Under the pieces are notes generated by a model that had not been told where the DNA came from, searched no databases, and worked only from the letters and a program-made list of their open reading frames with translations. Positions 7,278 to 16,341 of a DNA stretch of 25,994 nucleotides are shown here, one piece after another. Made by a program: the position numbers and the translations under genes. Source of the DNA: CAYUIS01 sp964444825 (GTDB taxonomy: Bacteria; Chloroflexota; Anaerolineae; B4-G1); contig CAYUIS010000065.1 in the NCBI GenBank assembly GCA_964444825.1, positions 1 to 25,994 on the forward strand, in the 5' to 3' direction. Position 1 is the first letter of the stretch; each line of letters starts with the position of its first letter.

Positions 7278-8831
7278 CTAATGCAGCGTCACAAAGACAT
7301 AGATCAACTTCTGACCTCTGTCTACTGCTTCGAGGGCCTTGCCAAAAACCGTGCCTGGCACGGTTGTCTCAACCCCGGCGATGTCCACTTGGGCGGCTCT
7401 GGCTGCGTAACCCGCCTCGCCCGCGCTGGATAACAGGTCGCCGGGCTGGACGGGGGCGGACAGTGCGCTGGCCTTGACCTGGGCAGGTCCCTGAACCACC
7501 AGCAGCAGGTACTCGCCGGGCGGCACTGGCCCTTCGAGGGTCACCTCTTTCTCGTGCGGCGCCGACTGGCCAATCTTGATGTCTGGTCCATCGCCTGATT
7601 CCAACTCGTCGCCCTCGGCTTTGACCACTTCAGGCTCGATGTAGGCCTCGATGTTGACGCGACTGTATACCACGCCGGCGACGGCGGTGCTGTTGGCCGA
7701 CGTCGCCCTCGCCACCTGAACCAGCGGCTCCCCTGTCTCTGAGGGATTGGCTATACCGCTAAAGACCGCCACGTCCCCAGGCTCCAGAGGGGTGTCGCCC
7801 CCGTTCTGTGCGAGCTGCATGATGGCGCCGGTCAAGTTGTAGTTCAGCGAGTAGATGTTGTCATAGGTGTGCAGGCCATAATTCCGATCGCTACGATCGG
7901 TGTTGCCTTGCACCCCTCTGTAGTTATGGCTGTCGCCATATACACCCCAGTTGTTCCAACTAGAGCCCCACGTCCCCCCGCTCTGGCCGATGCCGACCAT
8001 GCCCCAGGCCCCGCCAGGCATGGACTTGCCGGCGCTTAGATCGCCGGCCTCGCCACGAAGGGCCTGGTTGTGCGTGCTCGTCGCAAAGACCCCCCAGCCC
8101 CAGTTGGCCGAAAAAATGCCGCCGTGGTCGTAGATGGTGGTGCCGTCGGTGTCTGCCACGATGCCGTTGCCGGTGTTGCTGGAGAAATACCCTCCCCAGC
8201 TATCGTCGCTGTGGCCCCACACGCCATAGGAATTGGGGCTGTAGCCGTACACGCCAAAGCCATCGACCGACTCGCCTAGCACCCCATAGCCGGTGGCGGA
8301 GGTGACACCCCACAACGCTTTGCCATTGGCATAATAACCGTCCAGCGTCGATTTCACAACCGCGCCGTCGGACGCTGTCGGCTCCCCTTGAATCTGTGCG
8401 CCCGGTCTTAAGGTCATAGCGTACGCGGCGGGCAGCACCTGTACGCGCGGGTCCAGGGTCTCCCAGGTAGCCGTTCCGGTCTCCCGCACCCGGATTCTCA
8501 GCCACAGCTCCTGCCCGTGTATGGTATCCGGGTCTACGTTTAGTTTCGTATTGTAGAGACCGCCTGTGATGTTTTGTCCAGTCTGGGTGGTGCCGCTCCA
8601 GGGTTGGCTACCCCCGCTGTCGGCTGACCAGAACGTGAACTCTAGGTCATAGGCGCCGTTCAAAGGCGCGCCGCTCGCATCGACGAGCCGACCCTGAAAG
8701 CTGATCGCGGCCTCCACCGCTGCCTGCGGCTCGAGTGGGGCCAACCTGGCCCTTGCGCCGCCGAACAGCACGAGCGTCGCGACCACGGTCGCGATGATCA
8801 TCCACACCGTCCGAGATTTCATTCTTTCCAT
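7278..8831 (-). CDS. Large secreted repeat protein with tail-fibre-like C-terminal domain
   Basis: 517 aa; ATG with GGAGGT five bases upstream. The N-terminal signal peptide covers about residues 8-28 (MIIATVVATLVLFGGARA). Residues about 42-150 form a conserved domain (ISFQGRLVDASGAPLNGAYD ... LWLRIRVRETGTATWETLDP). The middle is rich in G-V-x-G turns (YGVLGES, FGVYGYS, YGVWGHS, WGGYFSS), typical of beta-structured fibre proteins. The C-terminal ~150 residues (LEPGDVAVFSGIA, PVQPGDLLSSAGEAGYAARA, GTVFGKALEA) resemble the peptidase_G2-like/intramolecular chaperone endings of phage tail-spike-type proteins. That is an impression, not a search result. It is a paralogue of the protein at 18993-20414 and is coupled to the small secreted gene downstream. 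Probable surface structural protein. Confidence 0.7.
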   Translation of the reverse strand: MERMKSRTVWMIIATVVATLVLFGGARARLAPLEPQAAVEAAISFQGRLVDASGAPLNGAYDLEFTFWSADSGGSQPWSGTTQTGQNITGGLYNTKLNVDPDTIHGQELWLRIRVRETGTATWETLDPRVQVLPAAYAMTLRPGAQIQGEPTASDGAVVKSTLDGYYANGKALWGVTSATGYGVLGESVDGFGVYGYSPNSYGVWGHSDDSWGGYFSSNTGNGIVADTDGTTIYDHGGIFSANWGWGVFATSTHNQALRGEAGDLSAGKSMPGGAWGMVGIGQSGGTWGSSWNNWGVYGDSHNYRGVQGNTDRSDRNYGLHTYDNIYSLNYNLTGAIMQLAQNGGDTPLEPGDVAVFSGIANPSETGEPLVQVARATSANSTAVAGVVYSRVNIEAYIEPEVVKAEGDELESGDGPDIKIGQSAPHEKEVTLEGPVPPGEYLLLVVQGPAQVKASALSAPVQPGDLLSSAGEAGYAARAAQVDIAGVETTVPGTVFGKALEAVDRGQKLIYVFVTLH

Positions 8832-8987
8832 TTCTGACCTCCATTCATATCGTCAATTTCGTGCCAATAAACAATCGCGCCCACTGCCCAACATTCTTGT
8901 TTCTTTTTCGCAGGCACCTCCCTTTCTTCCCACACTTGTGTCCCGGCGGTTGCCAATTTCATCATCCTGACAAGATAATTGTCGGCG

Positions 8988-11138
8988 TTATCTGCTGCAC
9001 GCGGCGCGGAGTGCCAGCAGTTCCACATGATCCGGCGCCAGCTGCAGGCCACGTTCGACAGTGCGACACGCGAGTTCGCGCTGGCCCAGGTCCCAGGCGC
9101 AACGGGCCACGTCCAGGTGTGCGCCTGGATCGTCAGAGGACAGGTCTAGGGCGCCCTGGTAGGCGTTCAATGCAGCCTCCAGTTGTCCGCGCTGACGGTA
9201 GACGTGTCCCAGGCCCCGCTGTGCAGCCGCCATATTCGGAGCCCAGCGCAACGCATTGTGAAAAGACCCCTCCGCGCCGTCAAGATCACCCTGGTCCAGT
9301 TGGGTGTTGCCCAGGTGTTGGAAAGCCCACGCATCGGTGTGATCCAGGCTGACGGCCTGGTGGAATCGCGCCTCTGCCGCCGCCAGTTGGCCCTGGGCCA
9401 CGTAGACCATCCCCCAAGCGGTGTGCAGCATGGCACTGCCCGGAAACAGCAGCGTAGCCTGGCGATACGCGTCCTCTGCTTGGGTAAAACGAGCCAGGTC
9501 ACCAGCCAGTCCCCACTCTGTGTACAATTCGCCGTACCCGGCCCAAACCAGGTAGTCGTCGGGCGTCAGTTCCCGCGCCGCATCGAGCGCCCTTTCAGCC
9601 GCTCGAAACTCGACCAGAGGACTGATGCCGTGACGCGCCTGCTGCAGGTGAAGCCAGCTCAGATGTTCATAGTAGACGGGTTGATTGGACCACAGAGACG
9701 TGGCCCGTTCTGCAGCGACGATGCTGCGCTGAAGGTCGGGGAGGGTGCCGGTGCGATCGGCCTTGCCGGCGTAGGCGTCGGCCATGAAGAGAATCAGGCT
9801 GGAGGGCGCGACGGCCAGGAGCAAGATCGCGGCAATCAGCCCGTGCAGCCAATGCGTTTCTCTCCGTTTCCCTGAAACAGAGACCCCGGATGAAGCCTTT
9901 TTTGCCCAGGGCGTCACCAGTATCCCCAGCGTCAGCCAGAACAGCGCCGCCGTGGTCGTCACCTGAAAGCTGAGTTGTGTTTCCACCAGGTGGCCCGTCA
10001 CCGCTGCCAACCCGCCTGCCAATACGACGCGCACCTGGCGATCCGAGGCTCGGGAAAAAGTCCGCGCGCCTGCCGTGAGCGTGGTTCCGACCAAAGCGCC
10101 GTACGCAAGCAACCCCACGAACCCGACGGACGCCAATGTATCCAGGATCAGGTTGTGCGCGCGATCGACGCGCACAGCGCGCCCCTGCAGGTAGACCAGC
10201 TCTGGGGGGAAAACGCGGGTGAACGTCTGGCCCAAGGTTTCCAAGCCGTGTCCCAGCACCGGCTGGTCAGCGACGAGCGACCATGTGGCGCGCCAGATGG
10301 TGACGCGGGCCCCAAGCGAGCCCTGCAAGTCTGGAGTGAGGGTTAGAGCTACCAGCAATACCAGCAGCCCCAGCACTCCGACGATCACACTCACCAGCGC
10401 AAGCCGGCGATGCCCTCGATCCCAGGTGCCGGCCAGGATCAGCACACCTATGGCGGCCAGCGCTCCCAACCACGCAGCTTGAGCCATTGTTGCGATCAGG
10501 CAAGCCGCTTGTGACCCACTCAGCACAAGATGGGCCACGCGCCCGGTCTGGCTTTGCGTTCGCCTCACGCCGGTCAGCGTGAGTGGAAGGACGAACACCA
10601 GATACGCCCCCACGAAATTACCTCGACCGAGCGTACTGATGACTGGCGATCCTTCCGTGTGCCAGTTCAGTGGGTCTAACCCGGCCAACTGGAGCAACCC
10701 ATAGATCACCACGGGCGCACTGCCCCATACAATCGCGGCGAATATGCGCTGGACTTGATCCAGCTCGCGCACGTGCACCGCGGCTAGAAGAAACAACGCC
10801 AGGTAGCACAGTTGCGTAACAGTACCCTGCATTCGGTCATAAGATCCTTGGGCGCTCACCAGGGGATTTACGGAGAGGCACGTACTTGGGAGCAGCACCG
10901 CGAGGGTGACAAGAACTAGAACGTACGGCGCAGAATGTGTTTTGTCGCGCGTGCCGTTTGCCCCTTGCCCGGCGAGCCACGCGGCACCCATCACCGCGAC
11001 TACTGTCCACAGAAGCAGTGCTTTCGGCAATTCGAAGGAATTCCGTCCCCAAGGGGCAAAGCAAAGCGGCAAGCCGATCGCAAGCACCAGCCATCCGATT
11101 TTTATGATATGATTGCTAAAAGAAGATACTCTTTGCAT
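8988..11138 (-). CDS. O-antigen ligase (Wzy_C/WaaL-type) membrane protein with C-terminal TPR repeats
   Basis: 716 aa; ATG with only a weak purine stretch upstream. About twelve hydrophobic segments fill residues 10-470. The Wzy_C region lies near residues 285-350, with DQPVLGHGLETLGQTF and DRAHNLILDTLASVGFVGLL, the usual ligase/polymerase His-Asn loop. Residues about 480-716 are soluble, with four to five tetratricopeptide repeats (AWGMVYVAQGQLAAAEARFH, LGNTQLDQGDLDGAEGSFHN, LGHVYRQRGQLEAALNAYQG). The family transfers or polymerises lipid-linked glycans on the outer face of the cytoplasmic membrane. In a bacterium that may lack lipopolysaccharide, the acceptor may be a surface protein or wall polymer (inference). 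It is the last gene of a three-gene minus-strand operon, 19 bases after the glycosyltransferase gene. Confidence 0.8.
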   Translation of the reverse strand: MQRVSSFSNHIIKIGWLVLAIGLPLCFAPWGRNSFELPKALLLWTVVAVMGAAWLAGQGANGTRDKTHSAPYVLVLVTLAVLLPSTCLSVNPLVSAQGSYDRMQGTVTQLCYLALFLLAAVHVRELDQVQRIFAAIVWGSAPVVIYGLLQLAGLDPLNWHTEGSPVISTLGRGNFVGAYLVFVLPLTLTGVRRTQSQTGRVAHLVLSGSQAACLIATMAQAAWLGALAAIGVLILAGTWDRGHRRLALVSVIVGVLGLLVLLVALTLTPDLQGSLGARVTIWRATWSLVADQPVLGHGLETLGQTFTRVFPPELVYLQGRAVRVDRAHNLILDTLASVGFVGLLAYGALVGTTLTAGARTFSRASDRQVRVVLAGGLAAVTGHLVETQLSFQVTTTAALFWLTLGILVTPWAKKASSGVSVSGKRRETHWLHGLIAAILLLAVAPSSLILFMADAYAGKADRTGTLPDLQRSIVAAERATSLWSNQPVYYEHLSWLHLQQARHGISPLVEFRAAERALDAARELTPDDYLVWAGYGELYTEWGLAGDLARFTQAEDAYRQATLLFPGSAMLHTAWGMVYVAQGQLAAAEARFHQAVSLDHTDAWAFQHLGNTQLDQGDLDGAEGSFHNALRWAPNMAAAQRGLGHVYRQRGQLEAALNAYQGALDLSSDDPGAHLDVARCAWDLGQRELACRTVERGLQLAPDHVELLALRAACSR

Positions 11139-11157
11139 CGCGATGCTCGCTGTCTTC

Positions 11158-13506
11158 TCAGGGCGTAGATGGCACGATTACAGATTGCAGCGAGAGGTAC
11201 TCGCTCGCCCAAGATCCGCTTTCGTCCAACAATCGGACGTACAAGTCAAATGAACCGGAGGTAGGTGGGGATGGCAGCGCGTAAAGACCACGCACAAACT
11301 CTCCGGTCCGCCAGTCTCGAGGGGGGTGCTGGGCGGCCAGAGGGTACGCAATCTCGGCGATGGTGCTGCCCTCGACGGTGGCCCACCCGATACGAATGGC
11401 GTAATCGGTCGTCGGCGCACGGCGAGCCTGCCAATAGAGTTCCAAGTAAAGCGGCCCGCCAGCAGGCACCTCGCTCACATCAAGCTCATAACCCAACAGC
11501 GTTATGTCATCGTTCAGTTGAGCGGCCAGTTGGTGCGCCAGGTCAGGAGGAACGTCCTGGCTTGTCCAGGTCTGCGTCAGTGTCACCGGCAGAGACACCC
11601 ACACGCCGAGCACCTGGCCGGCGGCGTCAAGGGCATAGACCGCCTGGAGGCTTTGCTCATCGTACAGGCTCACACCGACCAGATACTGTCCCGGTGGCGT
11701 CCCGGGGCTGACTGGAATCATATCACGGCCAAACAGCACCTCGCCGGATTTCCAAAAACGGGTAGGATACAAATGAGTGCTCGGCCAACGATCCAATTCG
11801 CCCCATACATATTGCCCGTCGTGCAAGCGCAGGGCCACTTTGTAGTCCCGATCCGGTTTGCTCCTGGCCTGCCAAAACAGCGTGAGCGTGTCCGGGCCCT
11901 GCGCATAGCCTAACAATTCAATCGGACCGAATGTCACCTTGAGGGGCTGCGCAATGTCAGGCCGATCGCGAAAATGGGGCGGGGCATCCCAGCGGTAATG
12001 CCATATTTCCACGCCATAAAAGTCGTCCGGCGTGGGCTCAAGCTGGCCGGCCTGGTCCAGCATCATTTGCACGAACCCGTTTGGATCGATGATCTGGTCC
12101 TGCCAACGCACAACCCAGGCGCCCTGTTTGTCTTCCAGGGCGCTATTCAGGATGGTGGCTACGGAATAGTCCACCGTTCGATCCAGATCGATGACTTGCA
12201 GATGAGGGACCGGCATCCACTCACCAGAGTAGTAATAGTCCCACACGGGAAAAACGTGCCCTGAAAGCAGCAAAACTGTTTCGTCCGCAGCAATGTGATC
12301 TTTAATGTAACGCGCTACACTGCGAAAATCATCTTTGCGCAGGCGTGGGGCGTTAAAGACGAGTAGGGTGCCGGCAAGAAAGGTTCCCAACAGTATCGCC
12401 AGTCCCGTCACAGCAAGCGCTCGTCGCCGACGTCGGGCCCACGATTCCAACCCGGCTGCCAGGAGCAGGATCAAAGTCGGTGAGGCGAAAATCGTATAAC
12501 GTGGGGTGAATTTGGGAATACGATACAAAGCGAGGGCCATGATCAGCAAGGGTACCAGCGTCAGAAATAACAGGAGCAAGCTGTAGGCTGGCGGGCGAAA
12601 TGTCCGCGAGTCCGTCCCCCTTCCGCGAAAGACGGTAAGGGTCAGCACGGCCATCACGAGCAGCACCAGGATGGCGGCCGTGGCGACGGAAGCTGCAGGT
12701 TCCAGGAAAACATCGCCTGTGGCAATAGCCTTGAACGCCGTGGTGACGACGGTTAGCGGCGACAGCGTGCCGGGATAAAAGTCTGTTTTGTATTCGCGGG
12801 CTACAAGCCACAACCAGGGTGCATAAATAGCAGTCAGCGCCAGGCCGACCCTTAGCGCTCTCCGGAACACCTCCCGGAGAAGTCCCTGGCGCCACGCAAA
12901 AAGGAGCAGGGCCAACATCTGGGCGGCCGCCGGGTAGACACCCAGAGTGTGCGTATAGATCATCACCGCCAGGCTCAGGCCCCACAACCACCACCAACGG
13001 CCTCGCTCCCTCCCCTGGTCGGGGCGCGGCGTCACAATCATAATCCTGGTCAGGGCCCAGATTGAGGTCAGAACGGTAGCCGCCAACGGTGTGTACATAC
13101 GGGCATTCTGAGAGTGCCACACGTAGAGTGGCGAGATGGCAAAGAGCAGCATGGCCACCCATCCCGCTGTGCGGCCAAACATATACTTAGCCAGGGAATA
13201 ACCCAGAGGCAATATCAAAACCCCGGCGTACACCGAAACCATCCGTACGGCAAACTCGCTGGAGCCGGCCATCGGGATCCAGGAGCGAAGCAGGTAGTAG
13301 TACAATGGCGGGTTGAAGGTGCTCGCCATCCGCCGCGTGGCTTCGACCAAAGGCAGTTGTGCCAGGTGGATGCCAAAGGCCTCGTCGTACCACAGGCTCT
13401 GCTCGCCCAGGCGATAAACGCGCAACCCAAAGGCCAGCAGCAAGATCGTGCCTGGCACCAGGTATGAACGTAGAGAGCGGGAACCGTTGCCGTTCACCGG
13501 GCACAT
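11158..13506 (-). CDS. GT39/ArnT-like membrane glycosyltransferase with duplicated C-terminal beta domain
   Basis: 782 aa. The N-terminal ~470 residues are a GT-C fold with many membrane segments. The first outer loop carries WYDEA with the catalytic-type Asp41-Glu42, followed by FNPPLYYYLLRSW and YVWHSQNARMYTPLA, all typical of PMT_2/ArnT relatives that use polyprenyl-phosphate sugars outside the cell. Residues about 540-782 are two related beta-sandwich units, one starting near IELLGYAQG with LTLFWQAR and the other near ITLLGYELDV with LELYWQAR. This extra region is well beyond the usual length of the family. The start codon overlaps the end of the upstream YfhO-type gene by 13 bases, implying coupling. 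It probably glycosylates a surface protein or lipid. The sugar and acceptor are unknown. Confidence 0.8.
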   Translation of the reverse strand: MCPVNGNGSRSLRSYLVPGTILLLAFGLRVYRLGEQSLWYDEAFGIHLAQLPLVEATRRMASTFNPPLYYYLLRSWIPMAGSSEFAVRMVSVYAGVLILPLGYSLAKYMFGRTAGWVAMLLFAISPLYVWHSQNARMYTPLAATVLTSIWALTRIMIVTPRPDQGRERGRWWWLWGLSLAVMIYTHTLGVYPAAAQMLALLLFAWRQGLLREVFRRALRVGLALTAIYAPWLWLVAREYKTDFYPGTLSPLTVVTTAFKAIATGDVFLEPAASVATAAILVLLVMAVLTLTVFRGRGTDSRTFRPPAYSLLLLFLTLVPLLIMALALYRIPKFTPRYTIFASPTLILLLAAGLESWARRRRRALAVTGLAILLGTFLAGTLLVFNAPRLRKDDFRSVARYIKDHIAADETVLLLSGHVFPVWDYYYSGEWMPVPHLQVIDLDRTVDYSVATILNSALEDKQGAWVVRWQDQIIDPNGFVQMMLDQAGQLEPTPDDFYGVEIWHYRWDAPPHFRDRPDIAQPLKVTFGPIELLGYAQGPDTLTLFWQARSKPDRDYKVALRLHDGQYVWGELDRWPSTHLYPTRFWKSGEVLFGRDMIPVSPGTPPGQYLVGVSLYDEQSLQAVYALDAAGQVLGVWVSLPVTLTQTWTSQDVPPDLAHQLAAQLNDDITLLGYELDVSEVPAGGPLYLELYWQARRAPTTDYAIRIGWATVEGSTIAEIAYPLAAQHPPRDWRTGEFVRGLYALPSPPTSGSFDLYVRLLDESGSWASEYLSLQSVIVPSTP

Positions 13507-16133
13507 CCTGACCGCAGCTGATAGAGGACCAGTAGAAAGATCACGACGATGGCTGTCAAACTGCCGTACAGCCCCAGCTTGAAGCTCGTCGGCGCGTATT
13601 GGAAGCGGACCCGGTGCGCGCCCGCTTCCAACCAGACCGCTCGAAAGTTGCCGTTGGCCCGGACGATCTTGAGTTCGATTTCATTCGAAGGTTCGATGGG
13701 ATCAGATCGGTAGGCTTTCCAGCCGGGGAAATAGCTATCCGCCAGGACCAGCCAGCCGGGTCCAGGCATCTGAACGTCGACCAGAACGGTGTTGGAGGTG
13801 TAGGTGACGATGGTGGCGGGCTGCAGGGGCCAGTCGCCGCTCAGGAAAAGGGTTCCCTTGGGAAATTCGGGGCTTTCATCGAGCAGAATGACCTGGCGCG
13901 GGTCAAAAGTGCGCAGGCCGGCGGGCAGGGTGGCTGCACTCACTACTTGAGCGCGGGGCAAGGCGAACGCACGGGGTAGAGCGTCGACGTTCTCATATAT
14001 GCGCACCTCGCCGTCGTACACCAGCTCGTAGTCAAAGTTGGGAATCCTCCCTTCGGTCATCACGTAACGCACGTTGAGCAGATCGAGCAGCGGTGAACTG
14101 AGGTTCATCAGGCCATAGATGGGCGCAATCCGATTATAAAACAACTCCCCTTGACCTTCGAGGGCCTGCATGTAATCGACATATTGGCGGGGGATAATCG
14201 AGTCGTAGCCCCGTACGTCCTGCAAGCCGTGGAGCCATGGGACGTTGGCGTTGAGCGTTTGCTTACCCGCTTCAACCTGAAAGGTCGTCAGCCGCCAGGG
14301 TTCGTTTTCTCTGGCGCGCTCTTTTAGGAACTCGATGGCCGGAGGGGTGAAATCGAGCCACGCCGGGTCGGCGGCGGGGTTGAATCCTCGGCCAAAGAGG
14401 AGCAGGTCCACGGCCACGACTGCTACAGTCAACGACTGCCAGACAGGGAGCCGCAGAGTGGGAAACCGGGAGGTCAGGGCTCTGGGGAGTGGAAGGCAAA
14501 CAGGACGACGACTGATTCCCAGGACAATACCACTGGCGGTTAACATCAAACTAAAGATCAAAAGGTTCGGCCACTGGTAAGAAAGCAACATTTGCCCGCT
14601 GCTAAACGCCTCGCGTGTTTGTTCTACAGCGGTCAGGAAACGGTCAGCCACGGGGATGAATGACCCCGGTGTGAGCAGCACGGTGATCAGGAGAGCATCA
14701 AAGGCCAGCCCGATCCCGAGAGTGCTCCAGGTGATCCAGGATATCCAGCGGCTATAAGCTCGACGATGTGAAGCCTGCTCGTCGGAATGCGCCTCAAAAT
14801 GGTTGCGCAGGTCTGCAAGCTGTCTGGCGCCAAACCCCGCCAGGACGCTGACGCTCAGTGTGTAGGGAAAGACCCAACGAAAGGGCGAGTGGAGCTGCTG
14901 GAAGCCAGGCAGCCCGTAGTACAGGAGCATATAGAGTGGCGTACCAAAGGCGAACAGTAGTGATGTGTATGCCAGTGCGGTGAAGAGCCAGATGTAGCGT
15001 CGGTTCTTAGAAGACCGTTCGCCGTCGGGCTTGAAGGTCGCGGCTAGGACCGCCACCACTGCCAGCACGAGGGGCAGGATGCCGACGTAACTGCCGGCCT
15101 CCACATAGTTCTTTGTCCCCCAGAAGATGGGGTCCGCCTGCACCCATTGCCTGGTGACCAGGTCCCAGTAGCCGTGGTGGCTCGGGTTGCCAAAGTAATC
15201 GGGCAGGAGGAAGGTGATGAACTGGCTGGGGGGATAGGCCCAGCTCGTCACATCGGCGTAGCTGACTAGGCCCTCGCGGTGGCTGACGGTGACCAGTTCA
15301 AGCATCGGGACCAGTTGTATCGATCCGAGACCCAAGCCCAAACCAACCATGAGCATCAACCAGGTTGTCAGACGCAGGACAGGCGACCACGCACGCACGT
15401 GCCGCCAAAGCGTTATTAGCCGAACCAGGGCATAATAGGCCATGACGATGAGCGTGTAAAGCAGGATTTCGGGGTGACCGACCAAGACTTGCATGCCGAA
15501 TGCTGCAGCGCCAAGTCCGACATACGCAATGGGCACAAAGGGATCGCATCCCCTGTCTTCCTGCTTGCGGACCATGGTTTCGATGATCGCCAGCAGTAGC
15601 GGCAGCCAGGCGGCGGCGGCGATGATCATGATGTGTACCGCGCTAACCAGGAAGAAGGCACTGAGCTGATATGTGATCCCGGCTATCAGAGCTGGCAAGT
15701 ATCCCTGACGTAGCACCCTGACGAACAGGTACATAAAGGCTCCTGCTAACCACAGGTGAAGTACGGTGAACAGACCGTAGGCACGGGGCAAGGGCAGAAT
15801 GTAGAACAGTACACTGAAAGGGTAAAGCGCCGAGTGCTGACCGGCCGCCAAAAAAGGAACGCCGGTGAACAGGTGTGGGTTCCACAAAGGCAACTCGCGG
15901 GCCCGGAGTGACTGGACGACGAACTGCTTCCAGGCCAGGTTCTCCAAGACTAGATCACTCAGGAGTGCGTTGTGGGGCGGGAGAGATACCCCCTGCTGCG
16001 CAGCAAAACTGCGGTAGGGTTCCCACTGATAGAGATTGTCGGCCGGAAGGAGGGTTTTGGAGCCCAGCGTCACCGACCAGAATAGGATCAGTGGCAGGAC
16101 AAGTAGAATCAACAAGGATGATTTTCCCTGCAT
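13494..16133 (-). CDS. YfhO-family polytopic membrane protein
   Basis: 879 aa. I chose ATG 16133 (MQGKSSLLILLVLPLILFW) because the 61 codons upstream read as charged, Cys-rich noise and overlap the divergent promoter region. The N-terminal two thirds are multi-spanning with the YfhO pattern: a first outer loop ending WKQFVVQSLRARELPLWNPH, then FTGVPFLAAGQHSALYPFS. The C-terminal third is soluble, with AFALPRAQVVSAA and the family's closing YFPGWKAYRSDP plus a last membrane helix near 855. YfhO proteins are GT-C-like and linked to glycosylation of wall teichoic or lipoteichoic polymers in Firmicutes. The substrate here is unknown. It heads the operon, and its own start appears leaderless. Confidence 0.75.
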   Translation of the reverse strand: MQGKSSLLILLVLPLILFWSVTLGSKTLLPADNLYQWEPYRSFAAQQGVSLPPHNALLSDLVLENLAWKQFVVQSLRARELPLWNPHLFTGVPFLAAGQHSALYPFSVLFYILPLPRAYGLFTVLHLWLAGAFMYLFVRVLRQGYLPALIAGITYQLSAFFLVSAVHIMIIAAAAWLPLLLAIIETMVRKQEDRGCDPFVPIAYVGLGAAAFGMQVLVGHPEILLYTLIVMAYYALVRLITLWRHVRAWSPVLRLTTWLMLMVGLGLGLGSIQLVPMLELVTVSHREGLVSYADVTSWAYPPSQFITFLLPDYFGNPSHHGYWDLVTRQWVQADPIFWGTKNYVEAGSYVGILPLVLAVVAVLAATFKPDGERSSKNRRYIWLFTALAYTSLLFAFGTPLYMLLYYGLPGFQQLHSPFRWVFPYTLSVSVLAGFGARQLADLRNHFEAHSDEQASHRRAYSRWISWITWSTLGIGLAFDALLITVLLTPGSFIPVADRFLTAVEQTREAFSSGQMLLSYQWPNLLIFSLMLTASGIVLGISRRPVCLPLPRALTSRFPTLRLPVWQSLTVAVVAVDLLLFGRGFNPAADPAWLDFTPPAIEFLKERARENEPWRLTTFQVEAGKQTLNANVPWLHGLQDVRGYDSIIPRQYVDYMQALEGQGELFYNRIAPIYGLMNLSSPLLDLLNVRYVMTEGRIPNFDYELVYDGEVRIYENVDALPRAFALPRAQVVSAATLPAGLRTFDPRQVILLDESPEFPKGTLFLSGDWPLQPATIVTYTSNTVLVDVQMPGPGWLVLADSYFPGWKAYRSDPIEPSNEIELKIVRANGNFRAVWLEAGAHRVRFQYAPTSFKLGLYGSLTAIVVIFLLVLYQLRSGCAR

Positions 16134-16141
16134 AACGGTGG

Positions 16142-16170
16142 ATGATACAATCCTTTGTCCGGTTATGCAA
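16142..16170 (-). promoter_or_regulatory. Promoter for the minus-strand glycan operon, consistent with a leaderless mRNA
   Basis: On the minus strand, TTGCAT (16170-16165) and TATCAT (16147-16142) are separated by exactly 17 bases. Only eight bases lie between the -10 box and the ATG at 16133, so transcription would begin at or next to the start codon. No Shine-Dalgarno is seen there, which agrees with leaderless initiation. The boxes are each one to two bases from the sigma-70 consensus. Confidence 0.55.
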
Positions 16171-16259
16171 GTTCGTGTACCAATTTGGCGAAGCGGCGCG
16201 TGGTGCAGATGCCAGGTGCAAGCTAGGGCGCGTCGCCGAGCACTGCCCAGGGCTGGGAG

Positions 16260-16288
16260 TTGCTTTGCCTGTTTCTCTGTGTTACAAT
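16260..16288 (+). promoter_or_regulatory. Promoter for the plus-strand YfhO-family gene
   Basis: TTGCTT (16260-16265) and TACAAT (16283-16288) are separated by 17 bases, a good sigma-70-type pair. The predicted start near 16295 gives a leader of about 45 bases containing the AGGAG ribosome site of the gene at 16342. Together with the opposing promoter at 16142-16170 this makes a compact divergent control region. Confidence 0.55.
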
Positions 16289-16341
16289 GTTTTCGTGATG
16301 CAGGAAGGCTCAACATCTGTCAGGGACAGGAGCGGGGAGGG

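Noticed and set aside
8819..8965. 48-codon minus-strand frame overlapping the start of the large secreted protein gene
   Set aside because: No clear ribosome site and no counterpart upstream of the paralogue at 18993, so it is probably chance, although a leader peptide cannot be excluded.
16134..16316. Upstream extension of the minus-strand YfhO-type gene to 16316
   Set aside because: The extra 61 residues are low-similarity, rich in Cys, Arg and His, and cover the divergent promoters. ATG 16133 directly precedes the first membrane helix.
16036..16341. Upstream extension of the plus-strand YfhO-type gene to 16036
   Set aside because: It would run antisense into the other YfhO-type gene and across the promoter, while ATG 16342 has a good ribosome site.
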